Source of the DNA: an uncultured Lentisphaerota bacterium | Lineage (GTDB): Bacteria > Verrucomicrobiota > Kiritimatiellia > RFP12 > UBA1067 | NCBI GenBank assembly: GCA_900320225.1 | Contig: ONRL01000003.1 | Location: forward strand, 1 to 48,508 | Reading direction: 5' to 3' | DNA length: 48,508 bases | In this document: positions 21,538-29,527 of the stretch, in pieces | How positions within the stretch are numbered: position 1 is the first letter of the stretch | Layout: the number at the start of each line of letters is the position of its first letter | The notes under the pieces: model-generated | The model's database searches: none | What the model was told of the DNA's origin: nothing | What the model saw: only the letters and a program-made list of their open reading frames with translations | Program-made: the position numbers and the translations under genes

Positions 21538-23025
21538 ATGAAACTTAGGATATTCATATCAAGTGTGCAGAAGGAGTTTGCGGAGGAGCGCAGATTGCTG
21601 GCGGAATATATCCGGCACGATCCGTTGCTCGGGTTATTTTTCAGCGTCTTCCTCTTTGAGGAGTCTCCGGCCGTAGATGTCTCTGCCGCAAAACTGTATC
21701 TGCCGGAGGTGGAGTCCTCTGACATTTACCTTGGCATCATTGGCGCTGAATACGGCAATGTTGACAACGAAGGGATTTCTCCGACAGAGCGAGAATACGA
21801 TGCGGCAACGAAGTTCGGTAGGGAGAGACTCGTGTTTTTGCGTAGAGGGGTCGCACGGGATGTTCGGTTGGAAAAGTTCGTGCAGAAAATCCAAACGGAT
21901 GTAGTTCGCAAGTCGTTCACGACAGAAGAGGAGTTAAGGGGTGCGGTCTATGCAGCACTTGTTCGTTCTTTAGAGAAACGTGGATTTGTTCGCACTACGC
22001 CATTTGATCTTGCTTTCGACACGGATTGCACGCTTTCCGACATTGATGACACCAAAGTGGATGATTATCTTCGTCGAGCGCACAGCGCAAAGAAGATTAC
22101 CATCCCAGACGATGCGGACTCCAAATGGATACTGGAGAAACTTGAGGCAATTTCGCCGAGCGGGAAGGTGTCGAACACTGGGGTATTGCTATTTGCCAAG
22201 AATCCACAGAGCTACTTTATGTCTTCGGAAGTGAAGTGCTTGCAGTACTGGGGTACAAAAGTAGAGCGCCCAATACCGTCTTACCAGATTTATGACGGCG
22301 GGCTATTGGGGATGATTGAGAATGCGGTTTCTTTCGTCATGGGCAGGACGAATCATGAGGTTGGCGAGCCGAGGGACGGAGCAGCTGCTCCAGGTCGTGA
22401 CGAACTTCCCTACTTGGCCGTTCGCGAGGCAATTGTGAATGCAGTATGCCATAGGGACTATGTGTCGCACGGCGGGGTTCAGGTGATGGTGTTTAGGAAT
22501 AGGGTGGAAATAATCAATCCTGGTACATTGCCTAAGGGGTGGACGGTTGATATGCTCACCCGTACCCATCACTCAGAGCCGAGAAACGAGTGCATCGCAA
22601 AAGCTTTAAATTGGGCCGGGTATGTTGAGCGTTCTGGGAATGGGACGGAGTCTATTGTGGAACGATGCCAAGCATATAATCTAAAAACGCCAGAATACCT
22701 GCCTGGGAATGTTGACTTCAGAGCTATAATATGGCGTGAATCACTTGGCCATCAGGGGCCCAAGTCGGGGCCCAAGTCGGGGCCCAAGTCGGTTGAGGAA
22801 AGAATACTGTCAAGTCTAGCCAATGGCGAGTTGAGTAGTGCGGAACTTGCAGTAGCCATTGGGCAACATTCGCTTTCTGGCAAGCTCAAATTGAGAATTA
22901 AAGATATGCGTTCTGATGGCATAATAGAGTACACGATACCAGATAAACCACGTTCACGATTGCAGAAATACCGTCTTACGGATAAGGGGCGTGGAATCTG
23001 GTCGAAGCTATTGGGTAGTGTGTAA
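21538..23025 (+). CDS. DUF4062 domain fused to a COG2865-type ATP-binding winged-helix regulator
   Basis: This 495-residue protein starts with a DUF4062 domain (MKLRIFISSVQKEF; SDIYLGIIGAEYG; about residues 1-150). A middle region (NTGVLLFAKNP) and a GHKL-type ATPase segment follow: REAIVNAVCHRDY, VEIINPGTLP and RSGNGTESIVERC. Three 4-residue repeats GPKS (bases 22755-22790) lead to a C-terminal winged helix. COG2865-type proteins are predicted regulators, and DUF4062 is common in predicted NTPase and defence-type proteins. The ribosome binding site (AGAGAAGA) is weak. A wrecked relative lies at 19197-19897. Function unknown; a signal-sensing or defence role is a guess. Confidence 0.8.
   Translation: MKLRIFISSVQKEFAEERRLLAEYIRHDPLLGLFFSVFLFEESPAVDVSAAKLYLPEVESSDIYLGIIGAEYGNVDNEGISPTEREYDAATKFGRERLVFLRRGVARDVRLEKFVQKIQTDVVRKSFTTEEELRGAVYAALVRSLEKRGFVRTTPFDLAFDTDCTLSDIDDTKVDDYLRRAHSAKKITIPDDADSKWILEKLEAISPSGKVSNTGVLLFAKNPQSYFMSSEVKCLQYWGTKVERPIPSYQIYDGGLLGMIENAVSFVMGRTNHEVGEPRDGAAAPGRDELPYLAVREAIVNAVCHRDYVSHGGVQVMVFRNRVEIINPGTLPKGWTVDMLTRTHHSEPRNECIAKALNWAGYVERSGNGTESIVERCQAYNLKTPEYLPGNVDFRAIIWRESLGHQGPKSGPKSGPKSVEERILSSLANGELSSAELAVAIGQHSLSGKLKLRIKDMRSDGIIEYTIPDKPRSRLQKYRLTDKGRGIWSKLLGSV
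22755..22790. repeat. 12-bp tandem repeat, three units of GGGGCCCAAGTC
   Basis: The perfect units encode GPKS in the linker before the C-terminal winged helix. Unit number changes would keep the frame and only lengthen or shorten the linker. Confidence 0.95.
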
Positions 23026-23053
23026 TTGGATTGATAAAGCCCAAGCCTAAAAG

Positions 23054-23128
23054 TCTCATGTCTCAGCTAGTCTTGTGTCTTTCGTCTTACGTCCCGCTCG
23101 TCTCTCGTCTCATGTCTCATGTCTCCAT
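23054..23128. repeat. Degenerate heptamer array, about ten units of GTCTCAT type
   Basis: Units include GTCTCAT, GTCTCAG, GTCTTGT, GTCTTTC, GTCTTAC, GTCTCTC, GTCTCAT (twice) and GTCTCCA, with a few register slips. Confidence 0.8.
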
Positions 23129-23149
23129 CCCCAACTTTGCGACATTGAG

Positions 23150-23238
23150 ATGCTTTAAGCTGGAAGATTCGTTGACGGGTTGAAGGCGGCGGGCGTGGAG
23201 TTCTTCGTCGACGTGCCGGTGATGTTTCCTTGCGGCAA
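23150..23238 (+). pseudogene. aepY-like 5' fragment F4
   Basis: Keeps GCTGGAAGATTCGTTGACGG and GTTGAAGGCGGCGGGC in common with F1-F3 and ends in the GTGATGTTTCCTTGCGG variant of their tail. It has no open frame of note. Confidence 0.45.
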
Positions 23239-23293
23239 GAAATGATTTTGAGAAAAAAGGTCAGACCTGTTTTCGCACAATTGATGCGTAGAA

Positions 23294-23364
23294 GTGGGCT
23301 TGGGCAAGGTGAAAATGGTATAATATTCGACCTAAACATGAGCGGAGAAATGCACATGCGGAGA
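23294..23364 (+). promoter_or_regulatory. D element, copy 3: promoter and leader of aepY
   Basis: Extended -10 TGGTATAAT with TATAAT at 23319-23324 and no good -35; a transcript would start near 23331. GCGGAG lies 8 bases before the ATG at 23356. This is the only copy that still leads into an intact gene. Confidence 0.7.
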
Positions 23365-24561
23365 CTTGATACATTTCTCACTTGCCTTCAGGCTTCAGGC
23401 GTAACCTTTTTCACAGGGGTGCCGGATTCGTTGCTGAAGAGTTTCTGCGCGTATCTGACCGATACGTGCGGGGCAAACCACATGATTGCCGCGAACGAAG
23501 GTGGCGCGGTCGGGTTGGCCGCCGGGCACTATTTGGCGACGGGCAAGCCTGCGCTCGTGTACATGCAGAACTCGGGACAGGGCAACGCGGTGAACCCGCT
23601 CGCGAGCCTTGCCGACCCGGATGTGTATTCCATTCCGATGGTGCTGCTCGTTGGGTGGCGAGGAGAGCCGGGTGTGAAGGACGAGCCGCAGCATGTGAAA
23701 CAGGGTAAAGTGACCCTCTCGCTCTTTGAGACGCTGGGCATTCCGACCGAGGTGTTGCCGGATGACGAATCTGAAGCGCTGGAACTGACGCGGAAGATGG
23801 TCGAGAGGGCCAAGTCGGAAAAGCGACCTGTCGCGCTGGTTGTCCGCAAAGGGCTCTTCGCAGAATACAAGCTGCAGAACAAAGTTCCTGACATCGCCGA
23901 ACTGAAGCGTGAGGATGCGATACAAGGGATTTTAAGTCCCTTGCCAGACGATGCGGTGATCGTTTCAACGACCGGCATGATCTCGCGCGAGGTGTACGAG
24001 ACGCGGGAACGCCTCGGGCAAGGCCACGCGCGCGACTTCCTGACCGTCGGCTCGATGGGACACGCGATCATGATTGCACTTGGAATCGCCAAGGCGCAGC
24101 CAACGCGCAAAGTCATTTGCCTTGATGGCGACGGCGCGAGCATCATGCATTTGGGCAACATGGCGATTTGCGGACAATCCGGCTGTTCCAACTTGACGCA
24201 CATCGTCCTGAACAACGCCGCCCACGACTCCGTCGGCGGACAGCCCACCGTCGGCGGAAAGATCGACTTTGAGAAGATCGCGGAAGAGCTGGGCTACAAT
24301 GTGTTCCAGTCGCCGCAGGACCAGTACGTCGGAGCCCGTCAACTCGGCGTCGAGGAGGTCGCGGACGGAATGCAGTGGCTCTTGTCGATGGACGCGCTGG
24401 AGGCGCAGTCCGCACAGGAGGCGTGCGATCCTTCTGCGGCGCGCCCGAATTTCATCTTGTTTCGCGTCGCAAAGGGCGCGCGCAAAGACCTCGGCCGCCC
24501 GAAGGAGCCGCCGCAGGTGAACAAGGACAGTTTCATGAAAAACTTGGAGGAAAAGGCATGA
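23356..24561 (+). CDS. aepY: Phosphonopyruvate decarboxylase
   Basis: This thiamine-pyrophosphate enzyme turns 3-phosphonopyruvate into phosphonoacetaldehyde, the step that pulls phosphonate synthesis forward. The 401-residue protein has the family N-terminus TFFTGVPDSLLKSF, the cofactor-activating Glu in AANEGGAVGLAAG, YMQNSGQGNAVNPL, and the TPP/magnesium motif from LDGDGASIMHLG to VLNNAAHDSVGGQ. Upstream in-frame ATGs at 23338 and 23350 are less well placed than 23356 relative to GGAG. Its TGA overlaps the ATG of the PEP mutase fusion (ATGA), so the two are coupled. Several partial 5' copies lie upstream. Confidence 0.93.
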   Translation: MRRLDTFLTCLQASGVTFFTGVPDSLLKSFCAYLTDTCGANHMIAANEGGAVGLAAGHYLATGKPALVYMQNSGQGNAVNPLASLADPDVYSIPMVLLVGWRGEPGVKDEPQHVKQGKVTLSLFETLGIPTEVLPDDESEALELTRKMVERAKSEKRPVALVVRKGLFAEYKLQNKVPDIAELKREDAIQGILSPLPDDAVIVSTTGMISREVYETRERLGQGHARDFLTVGSMGHAIMIALGIAKAQPTRKVICLDGDGASIMHLGNMAICGQSGCSNLTHIVLNNAAHDSVGGQPTVGGKIDFEKIAEELGYNVFQSPQDQYVGARQLGVEEVADGMQWLLSMDALEAQSAQEACDPSAARPNFILFRVAKGARKDLGRPKEPPQVNKDSFMKNLEEKA

Positions 24562-25856
24562 AGAAAGTTTTCATGAGCATGAGTACCGACGTGATTCATG
24601 GCGGACACATCAATATTATCGGGAAGGCTGCTACTCTTGGAGAATTGACTGTCGGTGTGCTGAGTGACGAGACCGTTGCGAGCTACAAGCGGTATCCGCT
24701 TTTGTCTTGTGACGAGCGGATGAAGATAATCGCAGCCATCCAAGGTGTTGCGCATGTGGTGAAGCAAGAAGGATTGTCATATCGTGATCTCATTCATGAA
24801 CTAAATCCAGATATTGTGGTACACGGCGATGATTGGCGAACGGGGATTCAGCAGCCCATCCGGGAGGAAACTGTCAAACTGCTGGAAGAATACGGTGGCG
24901 AGCTTGTTGAGTTCCCATACACGGTCAATGCCGAGTACGAAAGACTGGAGGCAAACGCTCGATCGCAATTGGCCATGCCAGATATGCGCCGCGCGAGGTT
25001 GAAGAAGCTCATCGGGCTCAAAGGACTTGTTACGGCGCTTGAGGCGCACAGTGGCATTACGGGGTTGATCGCCGAGAAGACAACGGTTGTGCAGGATGGG
25101 AAGACGTGCCAATTCGATGCCATGTGGGTGTCATCACTCTGCGACTCGACGGCGAAAGGTAAACCAGACATTGAGCTCGTGGACATGACTTCTCGTTTCC
25201 GTACCATTGATGACATTATGGAAGTGACGACGAAGCCTATTATCTTTGATGGTGATACAGGAGGCCTTGCCGAGCATTTCGTCTACACTGTGCGTTCGCT
25301 TGAACGGATGGGCGTTTCAATGGTCATCATTGAGGACAAATGTGGGCTCAAGAAGAATTCGCTTTTTGGAACCGAAGTGGATCAGACCCAGGATACGATT
25401 GAGAACTTCTCGGAGAAGATACGCGCAGGGAAGAAGGCGCAGAAAACGCGGGATTTCATGATCTGCGCACGCATCGAGAGCTTGATACTTGAACGCGGTA
25501 TGGACGATGCGATTGCTCGTGCGAAGGCTTTCGTGACGGCAGGCGCCGATGCAATTATGATCCATAGTCGTAAGAAAGACCCAGCGGAAATATTCGGGTT
25601 TCTCGAACGCTTTCGCGATCAGGACGTTGTGACGCCAGTGGTGCTCGTTCCCACTTCGTTCAACTCCGTAACAGAGGACGAGTTCAAGCGACGCGGTGCC
25701 AATGTTATCATCTATGCGAATCAACTGACGCGCAGCGGATTCCCCGCTATGCAGAAGACGGCTGAGACGATTCTGTCGAACCATCGTGCATTGGAAGCGG
25801 ATGCCCAGTGCATGCCCATCAAGCAAATCATCACGCTTATCCCTGAGGAGGTCTAG
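24558..25856 (+). CDS. pepM: Cytidylyltransferase-phosphoenolpyruvate mutase fusion
   Basis: PEP mutase rearranges phosphoenolpyruvate to phosphonopyruvate, the entry to nearly all phosphonates. In this 432-residue protein residues about 1-135 are a nucleotidyltransferase of the glycerol-3-phosphate cytidylyltransferase type, with HGGH at residues 14-17 and VHGDDW. Residues about 145-430 are the mutase, with FDGDTGG and the diagnostic EDKCGLKKNS (Glu259-Ser268), followed by ARIESLI. The pairing suggests that the finished phosphonate is activated as a CMP derivative. It overlaps aepY by 4 bases and is followed 14 bases later by the iron alcohol dehydrogenase. Confidence 0.92.
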   Translation: MKKVFMSMSTDVIHGGHINIIGKAATLGELTVGVLSDETVASYKRYPLLSCDERMKIIAAIQGVAHVVKQEGLSYRDLIHELNPDIVVHGDDWRTGIQQPIREETVKLLEEYGGELVEFPYTVNAEYERLEANARSQLAMPDMRRARLKKLIGLKGLVTALEAHSGITGLIAEKTTVVQDGKTCQFDAMWVSSLCDSTAKGKPDIELVDMTSRFRTIDDIMEVTTKPIIFDGDTGGLAEHFVYTVRSLERMGVSMVIIEDKCGLKKNSLFGTEVDQTQDTIENFSEKIRAGKKAQKTRDFMICARIESLILERGMDDAIARAKAFVTAGADAIMIHSRKKDPAEIFGFLERFRDQDVVTPVVLVPTSFNSVTEDEFKRRGANVIIYANQLTRSGFPAMQKTAETILSNHRALEADAQCMPIKQIITLIPEEV

Positions 25857-25870
25857 TTGGAGACTCTCTT

Positions 25871-26776
25871 ATGATGACGTTCGGAAAAGATGCGTCGGCT
25901 AGGTATCTGGTGCCTAGGCTGGAGGGGAAGCGCAGCATTGTCCTCGTGACGGGGCGTACATCGTATGCGGTCTGCGGCGCAGAGGCGTTTCTTTCGCCCT
26001 TCCTTGCGCAGAAGAACATTGTACACCTGACGACAGTCGGAGAAAATGCTCGGGCGGAAGATGTAGCGGAAAAGAAATCCCAACTTCCTGAACATGTGGA
26101 TGCTTACATCGCCGTAGGGGGGGGGACGGTAATCGATACCACGAAATTGCTGCGCGGCTTGGAAGGAGAATTGCCCCCATTCTTGGCAGTCCCGACGACA
26201 GCGGGTACAGGCGCTGAAACAACCCGTTTCGCTGTTTATTACGAACAGGGAAAGAAGATGTCGGCCGATGATGTTCGATATCTTCCGACTGACCAACTGC
26301 TCATACCCGAGTTCACGGCCACACAGACGCCTTATCAACGAGCCAGCACAGAATTTGATGCGTATGCACAGGCGGTTGAATCGCTGTGGGCGGTGGGGGC
26401 CACAGACGAATCTCGATCTTTCGCCCAAAAGGCTCTTTCGCTAATGGCGGCGGGCGAACAGATGCTTGGTTCCTACTGGGCAGGACGGGCGATTGACATT
26501 TCCCGCACGACGGCGGCGCATGCACTTTCATATTACATGACGGCAACATACGGTATTCCGCACGGCCATGCGGTCTATATGATGTTTCCCTATGTCTGTA
26601 AGGCGAACGGCCGAGACGAATTCATTAAGGATGTACCTGAACTTCAGACGCTTCGCGAGTTCGCGGAGGTCAAGGGACTTGATTGGGATAAACTCGTGGC
26701 GGCATTGCTGGCAAATGTCAATCCGACTCGTCTGGCAAATAATCCCATGCCGATAACACGTGAATTGTTTGGATAA
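25871..26776 (+). CDS. Iron-type alcohol dehydrogenase, probable phosphonoacetaldehyde reductase
   Basis: This 301-residue protein has the iron-ADH nucleotide motif AVGGGTVIDTTKLL, the segment PTTAGTGAE, the substrate-side FDAYAQAVESLW, and metal ligands in TTAAHALSYYMTATYGIPHGHAV. These match phosphonoacetaldehyde reductases, which give 2-hydroxyethylphosphonate. Usual length is about 360-390; loops and the last C-terminal residues appear shortened, but the active-site blocks are all present. No 2-aminoethylphosphonate transaminase gene is seen in the cluster, which supports a hydroxyethyl rather than aminoethyl product. ATG at 25871 (GGAG 8 bases upstream) or 25874. Confidence 0.8.
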   Translation: MMTFGKDASARYLVPRLEGKRSIVLVTGRTSYAVCGAEAFLSPFLAQKNIVHLTTVGENARAEDVAEKKSQLPEHVDAYIAVGGGTVIDTTKLLRGLEGELPPFLAVPTTAGTGAETTRFAVYYEQGKKMSADDVRYLPTDQLLIPEFTATQTPYQRASTEFDAYAQAVESLWAVGATDESRSFAQKALSLMAAGEQMLGSYWAGRAIDISRTTAAHALSYYMTATYGIPHGHAVYMMFPYVCKANGRDEFIKDVPELQTLREFAEVKGLDWDKLVAALLANVNPTRLANNPMPITRELFG

Positions 26777-26780
26777 GATT

Positions 26781-28076
26781 ATGTTTGGTTATTCAGAGCA
26801 AGATTATAGACGCTTCCATGCTTTTGCGTGGCGGTATCTGATGCTGTTCTCGGTGCTGTACTGCTTCCTCTACTGCACGAGGCTCAACCTCTCGAACGCT
26901 GGTGCGGTGATGATGAAAGGGCTGGGGTGGAGCAAGGCCGATTTCGGCATCCTCACAGGTGCGCTCTTCTGGGCATACGGCATTGGACAGTTCGTCAACG
27001 GGCGTCTGAGCGAAATCGTAGGACCGGCAAAGTTCGTTGTTGCGTCGGTGGTGCTGTCAGTGGCAACGAATGTGCTATTTTCGTTCCAGAGTTCCATCAT
27101 CGTGATGGCGGTTCTGTGGGGATTGAACGGTTATTTTCAATCTATGGCGTGGACGCCAGGTGTGGCAATTCTCACCAAATGGTGGCCAGGGCCGACACGT
27201 GGCTTTGCAACGGGGCTTGCACATGCTTTCTCGGGTTTCGGTCAGGTGGCAGCCATTCTGTCCGTTGCATTCGCGTTCAAGGTCTTGCCGAGCCTCGGTT
27301 GGCGATCGGCATTCCTCATCTCAGCCGCGTTTCCGCTCGTTGTGCTCATTGCCTATTTGGTTTGGGCACGAACTTCACCCACGCAAATTGGCTTGGTCGA
27401 GTATGTGGAGGATGACCCGGCTCGTGCCCGGCTTGAGACCGAATTGCAGGTACTCGTGAAACAGCGTGGCAAGCTCTATCCGTACAAGTATGTGTTGTCC
27501 AATCGGCAGTTCATGATCTGGGTCATAATAGCTTTCATCACGGGATTGGCTCGTTACGGACTCGTCACCTGGGTGCCACTCTACTTCGTCGACCGCTTCA
27601 ATATCAGCGTGACAAGTGGTCTGATGGGGTCGTTGTCGCTTCCAGTGGGCATGGGGATCGGGACATTGGTGGTACCATGGCTCACGGACAAATGGTGTCC
27701 AAACAACCGTCTCCCCGCTGTCATCGCCAGCGCGCTGATCGGCGCGGCGTCGATTGGCAGTTTTCTGCTGTTGAATCCGAGGGTGGGTTGGCAGATGGCG
27801 TGCGTGCAGGCGTTACTGTTTATCGCAGGTTTCTGCATTTACGCAATCAATGGGACGGCTTGGGCCTACGCCACCGACATCGGCGGACGCGTGTTCTCGG
27901 CCACGTCATCGGGTGTTCTCAATTTCTCCGCCTACATGGGTGCTGCGGTGCAGTCGTTCGTCTACGGGTTCCTGCTTGACAAGATTGGCTGGATGTCCGT
28001 ATTCGCCTCTCTCGCGGTCCTTTGCGCGCTCATGGCCGTTATGGGAATCATGGGGAAGAAGAAGTCAGTGCTGTAA
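26781..28076 (+). CDS. MFS transporter of the organophosphate:phosphate antiporter type (GlpT/UhpT-like)
   Basis: This 431-residue protein has about twelve hydrophobic segments and the N-terminal pattern FLYCTRLNLSNAGAVMMKGLGWSKADFGILTGALFWAYGIGQ in pieces typical of GlpT/UhpT relatives, with RGFATGLAHAFSGFG and a C-terminal GTAWAYATDIGGRVFSATSSG. Relatives exchange sugar or glycerol phosphates for phosphate. In this cluster it could carry a phosphonate intermediate or a precursor; direction is unknown. ATG at 26781 lies 4 bases after the stop of the dehydrogenase gene. No strong ribosome binding site was seen, so coupling to the upstream gene is likely. Confidence 0.82.
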   Translation: MFGYSEQDYRRFHAFAWRYLMLFSVLYCFLYCTRLNLSNAGAVMMKGLGWSKADFGILTGALFWAYGIGQFVNGRLSEIVGPAKFVVASVVLSVATNVLFSFQSSIIVMAVLWGLNGYFQSMAWTPGVAILTKWWPGPTRGFATGLAHAFSGFGQVAAILSVAFAFKVLPSLGWRSAFLISAAFPLVVLIAYLVWARTSPTQIGLVEYVEDDPARARLETELQVLVKQRGKLYPYKYVLSNRQFMIWVIIAFITGLARYGLVTWVPLYFVDRFNISVTSGLMGSLSLPVGMGIGTLVVPWLTDKWCPNNRLPAVIASALIGAASIGSFLLLNPRVGWQMACVQALLFIAGFCIYAINGTAWAYATDIGGRVFSATSSGVLNFSAYMGAAVQSFVYGFLLDKIGWMSVFASLAVLCALMAVMGIMGKKKSVL

Positions 28077-28106
28077 AAAATCAAAATGTGTGAGAGCACG
28101 AACAAA

Positions 28107-28146
28107 CCCTCAAACATTCAAACCTTGAAACGTTCAAACTTTCAAA
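28107..28146. repeat. Octamer tandem repeat, five units of CNTTCAAA type
   Basis: CCCTCAAA, CATTCAAA, CCTTGAAA, CGTTCAAA, CTTTCAAA run without a break and end 15 bases before the next start codon. Confidence 0.8.
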
Positions 28147-28161
28147 CTTAAAGAAGAAACC

Positions 28162-29442
28162 ATGTCAAAACTAGTCTATGTCGCGATGTCTGCGGACATC
28201 ATCCATCCCGGCCATCTGAACATCATTAAGGAAGCGTCGAAACTCGGCGACGTGACAGTGGGTGTACTCACCGACGCCGCAATCGCGAGCTACAAGCGCC
28301 TCCCGTACATGAACTACGAGCAACGTGCCGCCGTGGTGGCGGCACTGAAGGGCGTGACGCGTGTCATCCCCCAGGAAGAGCTCAACTACATCCCCAACCT
28401 CTTGAAACTCAAGCCGGATTTCGTTGTACACGGAACAGACTGGCGGGAAGGGGTGCAAGCCAAGACGCGCCAGGGGGTGATTGATACGCTTGCTCAATGG
28501 GGCGGCAAGCTTGTTGAGCCAGAATATACTCCCGGAATATCATCCACGCAGTTGAACAAGGCCATACGCGAGGTTGGAACTACGCCCGACATCCGCCGCG
28601 CGCGCCTGCGGCGCCTCCTGAACGCCAAACCAATCACGCGCATTCTCGAAGCCCACTCGGGTTTGACGGGCTTGATCGTCGAGAATACCTCCGTGAAGAA
28701 GAACAACCGCAAGTATGAGTTCGACGGCATGTGGCTGGGATCGTTTGCGGATTCCGTTCTCAAGGGCAAGCCTGATACCGAGAGCGTGGACGTAACGTCG
28801 CGCCTCCGTACGCTCAATGACATCCTTGAAGTGACGACCAAACCCGTTATCTATGACGGCGACTCGGGCGGCACCTCCGAGCAGTTTGCGTTCCTCGTGC
28901 GGTCGCTGGAGCGCTTGGGCGTCTCCGCGGTCGTCGTCGGCGACAAGGCAAACCAGTACCGGGGACTGTCCGACGGTGCGTCCGTGCAGCAGCTTGACGT
29001 GGCCAGCTTCAGCCGAAAGATCCATGACGGCAAGGAGGCGCAGATCACTGACGACTTCATGGTCGTGGCCCGTTGCGAGTCGCTTGTTTCCGGAAACGGT
29101 GTGGAAGATGCGCTCGCCCGCTGCCGCGCCTACTTGGAGTCGGGAGCGGACGGGATCCTGATGCAGTCGAAATCCGATACGCCTGACGAGATCCTGTCAT
29201 TTGCCAAACGTTTCCGCGCGGAGGTCTCCGCCGACAAGCCGCTCGTGGTCATGCCCACCTCCTATCCGCAAATCACGGAAGGCGAGCTCGCCGCCGCCGG
29301 CATCAACATCGTCATCTACGCGAACCAGCTCGTCCGCGCCGCCTGCCCCGCGATGCGCCGTTGCGCCGAGCGCATCCTTGAATGCGAACGCGCACAGGAG
29401 GTCGAGAATGAGATTTGCATGCCGCCGGAGGCGGGTCTCTAG
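28162..29442 (+). CDS. Cytidylyltransferase fused to a PEP mutase-like domain lacking the mutase signature
   Basis: This 426-residue protein is a full-length paralogue of the fusion at 24558. The N-terminal transferase domain keeps HPGH and VHGTDW and looks intact. In the C-terminal isocitrate-lyase-superfamily domain DGDSGG and ARCESLV are kept, but the loop that should read EDKxxxKxNS reads [13 protein letters not shown]: Glu becomes Gly260 and the Asn-Ser pair and second Lys are gone. Mutase activity is therefore doubtful; a lyase, hydrolase or binding role is possible. Codon use is GC-richer than in the first copy, so it is probably an old, separately acquired paralogue. AAGAAG precedes the ATG. 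Confidence 0.85.
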   Translation: MSKLVYVAMSADIIHPGHLNIIKEASKLGDVTVGVLTDAAIASYKRLPYMNYEQRAAVVAALKGVTRVIPQEELNYIPNLLKLKPDFVVHGTDWREGVQAKTRQGVIDTLAQWGGKLVEPEYTPGISSTQLNKAIREVGTTPDIRRARLRRLLNAKPITRILEAHSGLTGLIVENTSVKKNNRKYEFDGMWLGSFADSVLKGKPDTESVDVTSRLRTLNDILEVTTKPVIYDGDSGGTSEQFAFLVRSLERLGVSAVVVGDKANQYRGLSDGASVQQLDVASFSRKIHDGKEAQITDDFMVVARCESLVSGNGVEDALARCRAYLESGADGILMQSKSDTPDEILSFAKRFRAEVSADKPLVVMPTSYPQITEGELAAAGINIVIYANQLVRAACPAMRRCAERILECERAQEVENEICMPPEAGL

Positions 29443-29465
29443 TTTCTGGTTCACATAGGATGTCA

Positions 29466-29495
29466 TTGACAACCCCGTAATAAATAAGTTACACT
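29466..29495 (+). promoter_or_regulatory. Promoter of the ATPase/nuclease-like pair
   Basis: A perfect TTGACA (29466-29471), an 18-base spacer and TACACT (29490-29495), 32 bases before the ATG at 29528. It closely resembles the promoter at 10183-10212. Confidence 0.65.
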
Positions 29496-29527
29496 ATAAG
29501 CCGTGAAAGCAAAGTGAAAGGTTATTT

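Larger units (their letters stand above)
23026..23293. other. Intergenic region upstream of the aepY promoter
   Basis: Holds a long degenerate heptamer array (23054-23128), aepY-like fragment F4 (23150-23238) and a third AGGTCAGACCT palindrome (23251-23275). No gene is seen. Confidence 0.65.

Noticed and set aside
19675-22790. CRISPR array suspected from the short tandem repeats
   Set aside because: Repeats are 7-12 bp without spacers of constant length, and no cas gene is seen.
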